A stretch of 64,000 nt of DNA from Branchiostoma floridae. Lineage: Eukaryota; Chordata; Leptocardii; Amphioxiformes; Branchiostomatidae. Location of the stretch: contig NC_049985.1 in assembly GCF_000003815.2 (NCBI RefSeq), positions 20,281,420 to 20,345,419 on the forward strand. The letters are read 5' to 3'. Positions within the stretch are counted from its first letter, which is position 1, and the number at the start of each line of letters is the position of its first letter. A program made the translations under genes and the position numbers. The notes beneath the pieces are model-generated. The model was not told the DNA's origin. It did not search any database and was given only the letters and a program-made list of their open reading frames with translations. Shown here piece after piece: positions 1-50,475 of the stretch.

Positions 1-231
1 TCATAATCCATCCAGAGGTTTGAGTTATGCTGACTACAAATAATCCAGAAACAAAGGCATGCACACACAGACATACAAAAAAAACATTATCTCCATTTTT
101 CATGGAGATAATAATGTAGTGCACATGCGTACCACACAAAAAGCAGATCTTTTTCATACAACACACCATACATGTACATGTCGGTGAAAGGAATAAATAC
201 CACAATCCTTAATTTCAGAGTGTTCTTTACA

Positions 232-259
232 TTTATTACACAGTATATAAATTTTTATT
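232..259 (-). terminator. Two polyadenylation signals AATAAA
   Basis: AATAAA read on the minus strand at 259-254 and 237-232, about 1.36 kb past the CREBBP stop. Hexamer match only; cleavage site not determined. Confidence 0.5.
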
Positions 260-1615
260 ATGAAATTAATGTTTGAAACATTTTACATTCCTTAAACACT
301 GCTGAGATTGGTCTAAAATTGAGGTCTTCAGATATTGCAACCAAACCAAAGGATGCAATTCCTGGCTGAAGCTAAATACAAGCATTTCTCAGCCAAACAG
401 ACAGCTCTATAAGAAGTTGGCTTGCTCACGTTGATTTCCTCTGCAAAAAGTGTTGTGGGACAAAAACAACAAGACAGTCCTAAGCGTCAAGTGAAAGCTG
501 CCTCACTGGTATGCTACGTCATTGGCATGTTTGGAGAATAACTGAAGATGTGGACTCAAATGTGTGAGCGGCTTCATACATATCTAGTGCACAATTTAGC
601 TATCTTTACAAACTACGATCCCCAAACCCGTCCATTTTAACAAACTAGTGTATAAAATACTGCTGCAACATGGCCATGTACAGAGCATGTGATCTTAATC
701 TTCAAGGCAGTTACATACAAAACAGAAAACATAGAAACCCTTGGCCATTTGAGTGTTTTAAATATCTCTAGCCACATGTTCTTTTTAAGTTAAGCACACC
801 CAATAATAGCCAATGCTTAAAGTGCAACCTAGCACAACCCCTTTCTTTGATAGATCAGGTATTAAATAACACACAGTAGAGTGAAGACCTTTCCATCATT
901 TATATACACAAGGTTTGTTTTGTTATTTTTTTTCACAGGATGAAATGGAACAGTTGGTCCAGACTGGAGACACGGGTCTGTACACCCTCCTTACATATGC
1001 AGGTACTCCTGTTATCTGCACACACCTGGCCACTGGCCACATCATCTTAACACTTATCTCTGGCTGGGTGGTACGTACTTCCAGAATCCACTGGGCATGC
1101 CTATGTACACAGATGCCCTTTGCCTACAGCAAGAGCTCTTCAAATACCATTCAGTCTGCATGATTTGTACTACTTTTCTGCTCCACGTTTCTCTATAATA
1201 TGACGCAGGAGAGCTAAAAAATGATTGCTTGTGGCTTACCATCAATGTTTATACATCTGGCACCCTCCTAGACAGTAAAAGCTATCATGGGACCCTTAAA
1301 CAAACTTCTTTAACACACAACATGGTAGAAGTTGTTTTTTTTAAGTCACAGAAGTGGAGAAAACACTCAACTTTGCTAACTATACAAATTATGTTATCAT
1401 CATTTCACAAAAGTATTTTTACCTACAAAAATCCATTCCTCCTGAATCAGTTTCCAACACTTCATACCTAAATTTAACGTCTTGTGGTGGGAGGCAAAAA
1501 ATATAAAATAAAATATCAATAATAAAACATACTTCTTCTCTCAAGATAGACTCTGAAAAAGATTGAGCGGACCCATTTAGATTATAGGCTACAAGCTGCT
1601 GTACCACTTGCACCA
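232..1615 (-). other. CREBBP: CREBBP 3' UTR (predicted)
   Basis: AT-rich sequence after the stop codon with no conserved coding potential. Two AATAAA hexamers on the minus strand (259-254 and 237-232) are the likely polyadenylation signals, giving a 3' UTR of about 1.4 kb. Left of about 210 nothing was recognised. Confidence 0.6.
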
Positions 1616-40283
<38,668 letters not shown>

Positions 40284-40880
40284 TATGAGGGGGTTCGCCC
40301 AAGGTCCGAGAACAGCTAGAACTTGTTGCGGGAAAATCAGACCTTTAACGTGGTTGTTGGCTGATTCCCATGATTTCAAACATTCAGCAGAGAGATTTTC
40401 AGCAGATTCTGATGATCTCTGGGCGGACTAGGCGGTCTGATACGGCCCAGGATCATCAAAATATCGCCGTAATTCCACAGCCACAAAAACAATATTCCTC
40501 GGGCGTCGGGAAGCCTTTCGCTGCCAAACGTTTTACCTTCCTAGCGGTCCAAATACCCTCCAAATCGGAGCCATAGGTGCTGTTTGATTCCTCGGGTGGA
40601 CCACGAGCCGATTGGATCCAGAAAGCGAACGCCGAGGACGAAAGAAATCCACGATTTTCCCCTCCAGAAATTGGTCAAAATGGCGGCTGTTGATGAAAAG
40701 TTTTTACGCTTGTCAGAAAAGCAACAACGAGAGCCCGACCCGAAGCCTACGATCTTTGCCGAAGGTAAAATGGCCGACCGGATATTTGATCACGTGATGA
40801 TAATACGCCCTAACAATTGGTCAGTTCTGCACGTGGCGCACGTGACCTCTCACTCGTTATTCATCGGGGTTTTCCGCTCG
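40284..40880. promoter_or_regulatory. CREBBP: CREBBP upstream region / bidirectional promoter candidate
   Basis: Non-repetitive, relatively GC-rich, without a clear TATA box. It holds three CACGTG E-boxes (40791, 40830, 40839), a reverse CCAAT box at about 40816, and AAAATGGCGGC at 40677-40687 on the plus strand. Together they look like a TATA-less promoter serving CREBBP and perhaps a divergent transcript. Confidence 0.5.
40680..40764 (+). CDS. Candidate divergent first exon (hypothetical)
   Basis: ATG within AAAATGGCGGC opens MAAVDEKFLRLSEKQQREPD and PKPTIFAEG, ending at GAAG/GTAAAA. Composition looks protein-like and the start sits about 400 bp from the CREBBP start on the opposite strand. 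I found no downstream exon that joins convincingly, so a short non-coding upstream transcript is equally likely. Confidence 0.25.
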
Positions 40881-41759
40881 TGAGAGCAAAGGACGATGGG
40901 AAGCTTTAAATACCCAGATCCCTTTGCGGTATCCGTCAGCTGACCCAGTGTGAATGATGGGTTGGCTAAGTTCATTGTAAAATTTTATAATTCAAACATG
41001 CAGAAATTCATCTATCATAGAAAATCCAAGGGACCTTTCATGGCAGTTTTATCTTCAACTACTGGAAAGTTTATTCAAGTCTTAAAAGCAGAAATATATA
41101 TGCATTTTCCAAAGGATTTCACAGCTTTGTTACCTTGGGGTAAAAAAAAGCAGCTTGGTTTGATAGGACAGTCAGTAGTTCAAATGGAGGCAGCTAGGGT
41201 GCCTGAAATTCATCTGCATTTGCCTGAGATCAAAACCCTGCTAATAAAAATGGGCTAATATTAATTCCATGTTGGCCTATTTGCGTAAATATCTGCAGAA
41301 GAGTAAAAAACAAGGAGAGTCCTTGAAGAACATGACGTGTTCCAGAGGCCTGAACTCTTTACCGGTAATCATCTTTTCTGAGTGTTGAAAAAGTTGCACC
41401 TTAAATGCAAGACTTTAAAAAAATGTAGCCTCATGTGTCTAAGAAATTGTACTTTCATCAAATAAACTGGCATGGTGGCAGCGGTGGGTGTTCCGCAAAC
41501 CCACAAATAGTACTCATTGCAATCTGATGGCTCGAGTTATAATTGTCGTATGGTCTAGCTTCCATAAAATGGCGCAGCTTATAGCCTTTAAAGTAGGTAG
41601 GTAATAACATACTTGGAAGGTAGGTTAACATGAAAAAGAAACATGAAAGAGACATATAAAAAAGAAACATATCTTAGAATCTCAAGCTTTGAACATCGCA
41701 GAGCTATGTGTAATTTCAAATAAGTGACCCTCCGTTACATATAGAATATTCCGGCAGGC

Positions 41760-42440
41760 ATAACCATAACTCCTTTATGATAGAACATGTAAATTCTGTG
41801 ACCACTTATATCTTGAAGACGAGACACATTTTTTACTAGATTGTACATTATATGAATTTGAACGCCAATCCGTATTCATGAATACTATAACGCTAGTTCA
41901 CCTTTATCCGTAGGGTAACCTTTATCAGTTCTTTTTAAGAAAAATGTATCCAGGCATGGCCCCGGGATCCAAGTCAAAAGATGATGGTTCCAAACGGCAA
42001 TCTTGAAAATTAATTACAATTTGAAACTGTCCATCGATTTAATATCCCTGTAATACCCTGTTTAGCAACACAACGGATATAGGTTAAAGGCGGATAAAGG
42101 TGAACTAACGTTACAGATAGACAATAATTATAAGAAAATGTCAGAACAAAACTAATTGAAATACTTGATGTCATGCACAAACGATCATGCGATTAACGCA
42201 ATATCGATGTAAATAAATCTCCATGTGTTTCAAAAAGAGAGAAGAACATGTTACATGTAGATGCAGCCATTAGCGATAGTATATGTTACCTGTTGTGACA
42301 CAGTGTGTTAGTTCTCCATCTAGCCTAGTTTAAAATCACTGTATAAGTTTAGTTTTGCCTTAATGCATCCATAAGACCATGTGGTCCTTCTGTGCATTTA
42401 GCCTTGGGGCATGAATATGCAATAAAGATCATTATATATA
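41760..42440 (+). pseudogene. Decayed LINE 3' end
   Basis: At about 41795-41885 the frame reads CDHLYLEDETHFLLDCT and YEFERQSVFMN, matching the C-terminal knuckle of the LINE at 4774 (GDETHFISKCSF). The 3' tail at 42390-42425 (TTAGCCTTGGGGCATGAA, AATAAAG) matches that element's tail. A MITE at 41890-42111 interrupts it, so the LINE came first. Confidence 0.7.
41890..42111. mobile_element. TA-flanked foldback MITE, copy 1
   Basis: 222 bp with ends ACGCTAGTTCACCTTTATCC and GGATAAAGGTGAACTAACGT, flanked by TA on both sides. Much of the interior can also pair, so the whole element folds. TA target sites fit Tc1/mariner-type mobilisation. Confidence 0.8.
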
Positions 42441-42476
42441 CCAATGAGGAATGAATCACATCATCAAATGCTGTTA

Positions 42477-42507
42477 ATTATGCAAATCAGGTGCTGATTT
42501 GCATAAT
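42477..42507. repeat. Octamer palindrome ATGCAAAT-N9-ATTTGCAT, copy 2
   Basis: Perfect 13-bp arms (ATTATGCAAATCA and inverse) around GGTGC, carrying two inverted octamer sequences nine bases apart. Confidence 0.85.
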
Positions 42508-42807
42508 CAATAAGGAAAGTTTATTTATCTGCAGTATTTCTTGATACTATCATGAGAATTATCATGCAAACACGTCACATGCTTTGAAGAATTGTATTAT
42601 TTGGGTAGAGAAGATGATAAACTGGGTTAATTTGGTACATGATGTATCACTTTATTTCTCAGAAAGTTTGATTCAAGTTGTAAATGGCCTATTAGCAAGT
42701 TAAGTGTGTACGTACTCACTGAGATAATTGTTAAGTTTGTTAGCTGTGAAGGAGGTTGACATCTCACACTGGGGTATTGCGATTGTGTCTGTGTGTTTGC
42801 AGCTAAA

Positions 42808-43021
42808 ACGCTCGTTCACCTTTATCCGCTGGGTAACCTATATCCATTACTTTTTAAAAACGGTATTTAGGCACATGAAGTCGACAGTTAGTAGTTTTAA
42901 ACTGCAATATCCTGAAAATATTGCAATTTAAAACTAACGTCCTTTGGCGTGATATTCCCAAATACACTGTGTCAAAAAGCAACGGATATAGGTTACCCAA
43001 CGGATATAGGTGAACTAGCAT
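42808..43021. mobile_element. TA-flanked foldback MITE, copy 2
   Basis: 214 bp, ends ACGCTCGTTCACCTTTATCC and GGATATAGGTGAACTAGCAT. TA follows the right end; the left TA has decayed. An internal inverted repeat (TTAGTTTTAAACTGCAATAT and its inverse near 42930) pairs at the centre. Confidence 0.8.
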
Positions 43022-43896
43022 TAAAGATTCCTTATAGGTACATTTGTATTTGGCACATGTCAGCAGTTAGTAAGGCCAGATGTTAGGCACTGTAGCAGTA
43101 TTTTCAGGTATTGTAAAATGATAGAATGACACCCATCTTGAAAGAAGTGTGGTACAACCCATTCGTCACAGTAGTTTCCCTGCATAGCATCCTCCAGAAG
43201 AGGTTAGGCTGTGGGTTCTTTCAGATGTACACTGGTGCCTGTGTTATAAAGACGATCGAAATCGTCTTCAGTATGACTTCGCCTTCAACCCTGTTTCCTA
43301 TTGGACACCCAAAATTGTCCTCAGCTCTTTTGCATTCATAATTAGGGTATAACAGACAAATTCTCCCACTTCAGTTTCACTGATAAGAGATAGTGGATGC
43401 TATCTGAAACGTCTGACCGATTCCAAAATCATATCCAGTTACTTGAGTGACTCCTTTTTGCCGTATAAACATTGTAGAGTATTAGAACTGAAGCAGAAAA
43501 ATATGGTATCACACCCAAGTCTTTTATTACCTTCACAATGAAGGTTATATTTTGGTGGTGTTTGTGCATGTGTGTTTGTGTGTATTGATATTTGGAATGT
43601 TGGTAGGCCTTGATAAGCCCCCTTATAGCCACTAATTGTTACCATACTGCAGCGGAACTTCAGGTTTGATATCTCGAATTCTGGACTTGCTGTGGCTATA
43701 ATTTTTTAGTGGTAGACAGGACAGCTCTTGTGCCCGAGAGTAAGTGGCGTAGGTTTGGGCCCCCTAGCAGCTTGCTTGGAAACTGCAGGGGCCAGTTTGG
43801 TAGTGTCAGACTTTATTTGGGAACGACTCAAGAAGGGGTTGGCTGATTTTTTCTACCGGTAGCTTAGGTGATGCTTCCTATAGTTAGATATTAATG

Positions 43897-43921
43897 ATGC
43901 AAATTGGAATCTAATTTGCAC
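43897..43921. repeat. Octamer palindrome, copy 3 (one arm ATTTGCAC)
   Basis: ATGCAAAT, nine bases, ATTTGCAC. Same spacing as the other three copies, with one changed base in the right arm. Confidence 0.7.
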
Positions 43922-44994
43922 AATTATCTAGTTCATTAATTAAAAACTAGTAGTTTGCAGTTGCAACTTTTAAAAATGTTTTTCCTAAGTTGCAGACATT
44001 AGAGACACACTGGAAATGGGGTTATTATTAGGCAGGCAGAGTCGGACTGAGTGGAGTATATGACGCGGGATCAGATTTGGGAGAATGATAGCTAGTGGCC
44101 TGCTCTATACTCAGGATGGGTTTTAGGGCACAGTGGCTACAACTTTTTTGGCTAATTTATGTTGGCAAGAGAATTCAGAACAGTCTAAAACTTTCTGCTC
44201 AACAAAATGCGTTTGCATGAAGCATTGAAGTACACAAGAAGACTTGGGCATTATACATGTAAATGTATTGGTATGCCATCAATGTAGCCTCCTTTGCAGA
44301 CTACCACCAGCCCTGGCATTTCTTTTTTCTAGGGATGCCGATTTACAATTTTAACAGGGTGCTGATTTACGATTTTCAACAAGGGCTACAGTTCTCCAAT
44401 GGCAGGAGAGCAGAAAACTCCCTCTCCCAGGATTAGAGAACCTTGGCCCTTGGTGAAATTTCAAACCAGCACTTCCCCCATAAGACAAAAGCCTGAGCGT
44501 TCCAATAAGTCTGCGAAGAAGGATACTGGTCAATCAATGTTGGTTAGGGGAATTTTGCATTTGCACAGCTTTAAGAGAAACTCCCAGACAATTTCAGAGA
44601 GCCTGACATACTATCAAGACCGGCTCGCAATTTTTTCACATTTGGACATTTGTCATGTGGGCCAGTCCAGTGTCAATTCAGCTGCCCCTGGCTTTTAATT
44701 AGCTATAATACGGCTGGATACCAGGCTAGCTTTTACCTCCACTTCACCAACATCCATGGCAATTTATGGTGTCAATTGACATCAGTCTAGAAAAAGACAA
44801 AACCATCATTTCTTTCTGTTACATGCTGATAATCGTAGATAATCTTTGTTAACCATTTTCTCTCGGTTCAAACAAAATTTGTTCATTGAAATTTGGAATT
44901 ATTCTCCGTCAATTCTAATGTCAGTGATAACCTTTTTCCATGGCGGAGAGACTTGCCATTTCATCTTGACGTTAATTTCATGTAACGCTGGTTC

Positions 44995-45198
44995 ACCTTT
45001 ATCCAAGGGTAACCTATATTCCTTGTTTGTAAAAAAACATATTTTGGGATATTAAGTCGACAGATGGTGGTTTCAAATTGGAACATTTTGAAAATATTGC
45101 AAATTTGAAACCACTGTCAGCAGCCTTAATACTCCTAAATGTGCTGTTTTTAAAGACAACGGATAAAGGTCACCCCACAGATAAAGGTGAACCAGTGT
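44995..45198. mobile_element. TA-flanked foldback MITE, copy 3
   Basis: 204 bp, ends ACGCTGGTTCACCTTTATCC and GGTGAACCAGTGT, flanked by TA at 44993-44994 and 45199-45200. Central inverted repeat GGTGGTTTCAAATTGGAA with its partner near 45105. Confidence 0.85.
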
Positions 45199-45199
45199 T

Positions 45200-47625
45200 A
45201 TAATGATACAGCAGTTATTCCTTTCTTGGTTTAACAAGTGAGCTCAAGATGTAAAGTTACAAGTGGTAATGACAAAACACTCATGTTGCGTCGCTGGTAG
45301 CACTATAATTTTGTTGCATTGTTGCACCTGAGTTAGAGCAGCGTTATATAATGTTGATCCATCATGGAGATTTATTCTGATGTGGCTCATATAGAACATT
45401 GATAAAACGGTACAGCTATTAAATAATCATATCAGATGGAAATACAAATTACCCTGCTTGTAGTGTTACGTCTGTAAGATTATCAACTGTGGATATTATT
45501 TGCATAAAAGTTCCAAATATTTTATGCAGGTATGAGGTCCCCAGACTAAAGTTACTATATACTTCTGTGTACAATTTCAGACAAAAAAACATACAGGTGT
45601 ATAATACTTGCATAACTGTGTCTTTATTTATAACTAACATATGCAACCATTAAATATCATGCATCCACAATTCAATCAAGTAACTAAGGAACATGGAATA
45701 TCCCATTTGTATTTGATTTTAAACCCTGCACTCTTGTTATCACATCTGTTCCAAAGAAACAATAATGTTACAAAGTTCTTTGGCTCTTTTGCTTTTACCT
45801 TTGGCTTCGATGCACAACACTTAAAGTGTGATTATTCTGAAGAAAGATTCTGTTAGTTATTCTGTAGTTGATATGGCAAGATGGTAATGCCTGAAGTTGA
45901 ACACTGCAAAACTTGCATTATGACCTACCAGTATGTAGCAGATATAACAAGTCTCAGATCAAGCTCACACAAAAATTCAAGTACATATTCTTGCCAAAAT
46001 GATTCAGAATCTTTCCTACTGATCAGACAAATGTATTAACACTCCTTTATACTTAGCAAACCCGATAAGTCCCAAACTTGCATATGCAGTTCATGTTATT
46101 CCTCACAAAAGAACTAAAGTTTTGGTGACAAGCAGTTTTGTGCGGCAGCCTAGAAACTATTAGTAGCCAGGATGCTATGCAGCAGTTGATACTGTGTCAA
46201 GGCCTGATACAAAATTTCAAGTGTTTCGAGTACTCAACATTTTCAGTAAGACTGCAGATTCATAATTCTTTATAACACCAACATTTTCTGCAATCATTAC
46301 CAATTCATTTTTGTGCATTTTCCTCCAGGACTGGATATGTTTGTAGCAGCTACCATGTATATGCTTATCATCTATAAATGTGTCAAAAAGTCTGTCACTT
46401 AAATTTTGCTGCAAAAGAAAAAAGACAGATAATCTTATTTGAAAAAGGCAGCTAAAGAAAAAGCCTCTAAGATGGATGGATTGCGAATAAAGCTGGAGAT
46501 TTCAAGAGCTGGAGATTTTGTGGAAAAAAACGTAGTAGTACAACGCATATCCCTTCAGCTGGTTCCAATTCTTCTGTGAATAGTCTGATTCCAATTCCTT
46601 GATTCTATTCTTTTCATGGGATTTTAGTGATAAAAGCTGCAGTCATAATCTACTAATTACAACATCGATATCTAAATCTATTAGAACAAACTGCTAATAA
46701 TGGACATCAAACATGGCACAGGACCTGTTCATTCAAATAATCATATCTTTTCAAAGTGTTTTTTCATGTTATGTCTGCAATAATCAAATGTCAAGTATGC
46801 AGGGCAGGGACACAGTTATGTGACTACAATCTTACTATAACACACAGACAATGTACTAAGTATTAAAGACAATCAATAATTTGTTTCAACAAGCATCTGT
46901 CAATCTTTATATAGGCACTCCTTAGTACACTGCTATAAGACAGCTGCTATTACAACATGGCAGCAGCCTAATTCTTTTCAGCAAAAATATCAAAATGCTG
47001 TCTGTAGTTAACCATAGTATAGCCAACCCAAATACATATCTATAACACACTCAGAATATTAAAGTAACATTCAAAAGACCAAGTATGTATTGAATCATGC
47101 ATTTTTGAAAGCTAAATGTGTGAAATAGGACACAAAATAGCCATCAGCTATACACAATTCTCAATGCCAGTGGAACATTTTTGTTTGGACCAGCGTCTAA
47201 ATTAAATGTACAATGTACTCCATATTTCCATACAAACCTCTGTGTTTATCAGTCCAAATAGTTTAAGGTGCATAATAAGGCTTTGCATAACAGGCAAACA
47301 GATGCAGTTTTGTCCAATATGTACAGTTTAGAAAAGTTCCACAGGACTGGTCATTGGTCAATGATATGCAAATAAGGTATACAATCTGGAATTCTGGTGA
47401 TTACAATTTGCATACATATGACGCACACCAGCATGCCAGACAATGTCAAGTACAGTCAAGAATAATTACAACTGGAATGTTTAGGAAGACTGTTGTTTCT
47501 ACAACATCTGACAGGTATGATATTCTGGGGCTTACTATACATAATAAATTGATATGCCTGTACCTGTACAGTCAAGTTTCAAATCCAGTTCCAGCTCCAT
47601 TTCTTTCTTTCCTTTGTTGTGTAAC
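45200..47625. other. Intergenic stretch, nothing recognised
   Basis: AT-rich sequence with only short, unsupported ORFs. No RNA gene or repeat family seen. Confidence 0.5.
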
Positions 47626-48283
47626 CGGTCAGCCTTTTTACCGGAAGACAGAGGAAAACACAGTTGAACACCGGAAAACACATGAAGGAGTGTATTATCT
47701 ACTGACACACAGTATGTTTTGATGAGTAAACATGACAGGTCGCTATGTTTTGCCACAGAATAATCTACATATGGCCCTGCCGGAATGAAGAAATCGTCAG
47801 AAAATGCTTGAGACTACGGGCCGGACCACCGCTGCCACCCGGCGGACTGGACGTGCTGATTGTGCAAAATTATGTAACGTTGACGGCTAGAAGAAGCAAG
47901 CTTTATTAAGAAATACAGAAAACAGATTCTTATCACAATCCGAGTAGATTCATATATATTATATTTATGCCAATAATAACAGATTTTTGCACTGAAGTTC
48001 GGTAGGGATCAGCTGTATTGTTGTGAAAGTATCAAGACCCTATCTAACATTCGTGTCTTCTGCAAACACACAAGCATGACCGCCGAGTGGCGACCGTTGG
48101 CCCGCAAGTGCTTTGTTGCATTATCCGACGATTTTTTCATTCGAGGGCCATATGGAGATTATCTGTGGCAAACATAGCGACTGTCATGTTTGCTCATCAA
48201 AACATACTGTGTTTCAGTAGATTATACACTCCTTGATGTGTTTTCCGGTGTTTAACTGTGTTTTCCGGTAAAAAGGCTGACCC
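47626..48283. mobile_element. Long-TIR foldback element with 9-bp target duplication (Mutator-like)
   Basis: 658 bp. The two ends are about 220-bp imperfect inverted repeats, starting GGTCAGCCTTTTTACCGG on each strand. Flanks TTGTGTAAC (47617-47625) and TTGTCTAAC (48284-48292) form a 9-bp target duplication with one change. Long TIRs with a 9-bp duplication fit a non-autonomous MULE. No coding capacity. Confidence 0.82.
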
Positions 48284-49255
48284 TTGTCTAACGTTGGGGG
48301 GGGGGGGGGGGTCTTGCTGTTTCTACTCCTTTTCTTACACATGCCTGAGTGACACAACCAAGAGTGGTATACTAGTAATCATAGATTGTGCAAAAAGGAC
48401 CACTGTCCATTTATATGTGTTATGCTAAGAGCAACACCAAAAACAAACTTTTCATTTTTCATCTGTCTGAAAGTACTACTACAGAATTTGCATTTCCACT
48501 TGCCCAAGTATCATAATACATGAAGTATGATTATTGTAAATTTCACCTTGCCAAACTGTGTTCCCTGTAAAATGTAACACTAATATATACACACCACAGT
48601 TTATATACAATTCCATTATTGTATATAGTGAATACACAAGTCAATACCTGATATAATATCCATAACTGAAAAACTATCAGATAACAATTATAGAAAATAT
48701 GTCTATTTTGAATGATTTCACACTTTATCATATCATTGATAAGCATGATAGCAACATCCTTAACGTTATATGTGCAGGTACATTTGTGCTATTAAATCTT
48801 ACCTTACCCAGCAGACCTATTTTGTATACCCATGTTTTGCTGACTAGTAACACGTTAAACTTATCGGCTAGAGAAAAATCTTTTTAAAAAGCAATGAAAA
48901 AGTGCTGACGGGTGGGGGGTGCCCTAACATGTGCTAAGACTCATGGTGCTCCATCACTGGTTGCCAGAGAATGGTTAATTAATTAACACCTTCATACATA
49001 GAATCTATGTCTGAAAAGAAATACATCCATGAAGAACATATCTGGATAAAAAATACATCCACACTGTTCATGAGCCCTTCACACTCTGTGACAAGCAGCA
49101 AATGCTGTGAGACGTTTTTGTGAACATACCTTTCGATTTTGTGCTAGTATGATAGACAGTGTGCCTTAACTTGACATGCTTTTGTAATTTTGCTCTCTTC
49201 GGATTAAAAGAATTTTCTTTTGACAGTAAAATTGTGATTGTGTGTACTTCTCATC

Positions 49256-49530
49256 CAGGGTAATGGCAGAGTGGGTAGAGTGTTTGCCTTGAATTTGGTA
49301 GGTCATGAGTTTGATCTCTGGCCGAGGCATACGAAAGACTCTAAAAATGGTACGTTGCTTTATCTGCTTCGCACTCAGCATTCGGGAAAGAGTATGGAAG
49401 TTGAACACACACCACCAGTAGTGATTGCACAAAGTTGTGTGTGGCCCAGGGCTACTGAAACGGAATTGGGCGCCACCCTATGCGCCATCGGGTGCGGGAA
49501 GGACTTTGACTTTTGTACTTCCAATCACAT
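49256..49530 (+). mobile_element. tRNA-derived SINE
   Basis: Has an RNA polymerase III A-box-like TGGCAGAGTGG (49264-49274) and a B-box-like GAGTTTGATCTC (49307-49318) at tRNA spacing. A body with GAAGTTGAACACACACCACC and GGGCTACTGAAACGG follows, ending near ACTTTTGTACTT. The tRNA fold is degenerate, so it is a SINE and not a tRNA gene. I recall similar sequences from amphioxus transcripts, which supports the species guess only weakly. Confidence 0.75.
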
Positions 49531-49556
49531 GTGAGGAGGGCTGTACATACATACAT

Positions 49557-49598
49557 GAGATATATAATTACATATGTATATATGTAATTATATATCTC
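49557..49598. repeat. Perfect 19-bp hairpin with 4-nt loop
   Basis: Arm 49557-49575 and its exact inverse 49580-49598 enclose GTAT. AT-rich, just downstream of the SINE. It could be a cruciform-prone site or chance; too AT-rich to call a microRNA precursor. Confidence 0.7.
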
Positions 49599-50057
49599 TG
49601 TACATACTAAATAGGTTGTCAGACTGTTGGGACAAACTAAAAAACTTTTGACATTGGCTATATTAGTTAAATGTGGTGGAATGTACATGATAAATCCTCA
49701 ATATACATACCATAATTATTGTACTCATTAGAAATTATAATTAAAAGCTTTAATGTGTGCCCAGGATGTCAGTACCAAAGCATTTTTTTAGGTATTACCT
49801 AATTTTGCTCTCCAGAAAATGTAACACAAATTTGCGTATGTTTTCTTTAAGTCCAGTGAAGTCTGAAACTGTACAAACTATGTTCAAAACAATTGTTAAA
49901 ACAAGGTGCATGGCAAACCTGTAAAACGAGAGCATATATGCCGTAGATTGAAAAAAGAGGATCAGTAAACCGATAACTAATGCTATAGAATGCCAAAATA
50001 AATGTTAAGTCAAAGAATAAGACGTGAAAGGACAGAAAGAAAAAAATCTATTGTTGG

Positions 50058-50475
50058 TAGGGGGTAGGTACCAGTACAGAAAATTCATTATAGGTCGTGT
50101 TCAGGTTTAGAGGATCAGGTGCGGACCTGTACTTGGACGTCTGTGGAAACTTGAGAATTGGCAATACTCAAAACAAAGGTAATTGGTCAATTTTGCTAGT
50201 GGAATTTTGGTGGATTATCCGACTCTCACTGGCATTTTAAAATGGCATTTTAAAATGCCATCTTCATGTAATCCGATGAAGGCTACCTTTGACTGTAGAA
50301 ACTCTACTTGACTTCGCTCTTGTTGTCTTGGCCCGGTAAAACCCTGAACGCCTGCCGACATTGTGCATCCATTTTTTAGTTGGCAAAACCTGCTCCAGTG
50401 ATTTTTTCTCAGGTCTGTTTTTTTTCATATCGGTCCAAGAAGAAGAAAAACATTTTGTACCTGTACTGGTCCCTA
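50058..50475. mobile_element. TAGGGGTGGG hAT-like family, decayed copy
   Basis: Starts TAGGGGGTAGGTACCAGTAC and ends GTACCTGTACTGGTCCCTA, with inner GGACCTGTACTTGG and AATTGGTCAA segments shared with 53701-54133. Target duplication unclear. An internal palindrome of CATTTTAAAATG units lies near 50233. Confidence 0.6.

Noticed and set aside
40950-41258. 102-codon plus-strand ORF as a gene
   Set aside because: No recognisable domain, no supporting splice context, and composition typical of chance ORFs in this AT-rich region.
44399-44698. 99-codon plus-strand ORF with a protein-like first half
   Set aside because: The first 45 residues look coding-like and an AG precedes the ATG, but there is no partner exon or family match. 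Too weak to list as a gene.
48298-48311. Poly-G run as a regulatory G-quadruplex
   Set aside because: Single homopolymer run, more likely microsatellite or sequencing-prone sequence; similar C or G runs occur at 10365, 28914 and 30252.
49256-49330. tRNA gene
   Set aside because: A and B boxes are present but the cloverleaf is degenerate and it is joined to a long SINE body.
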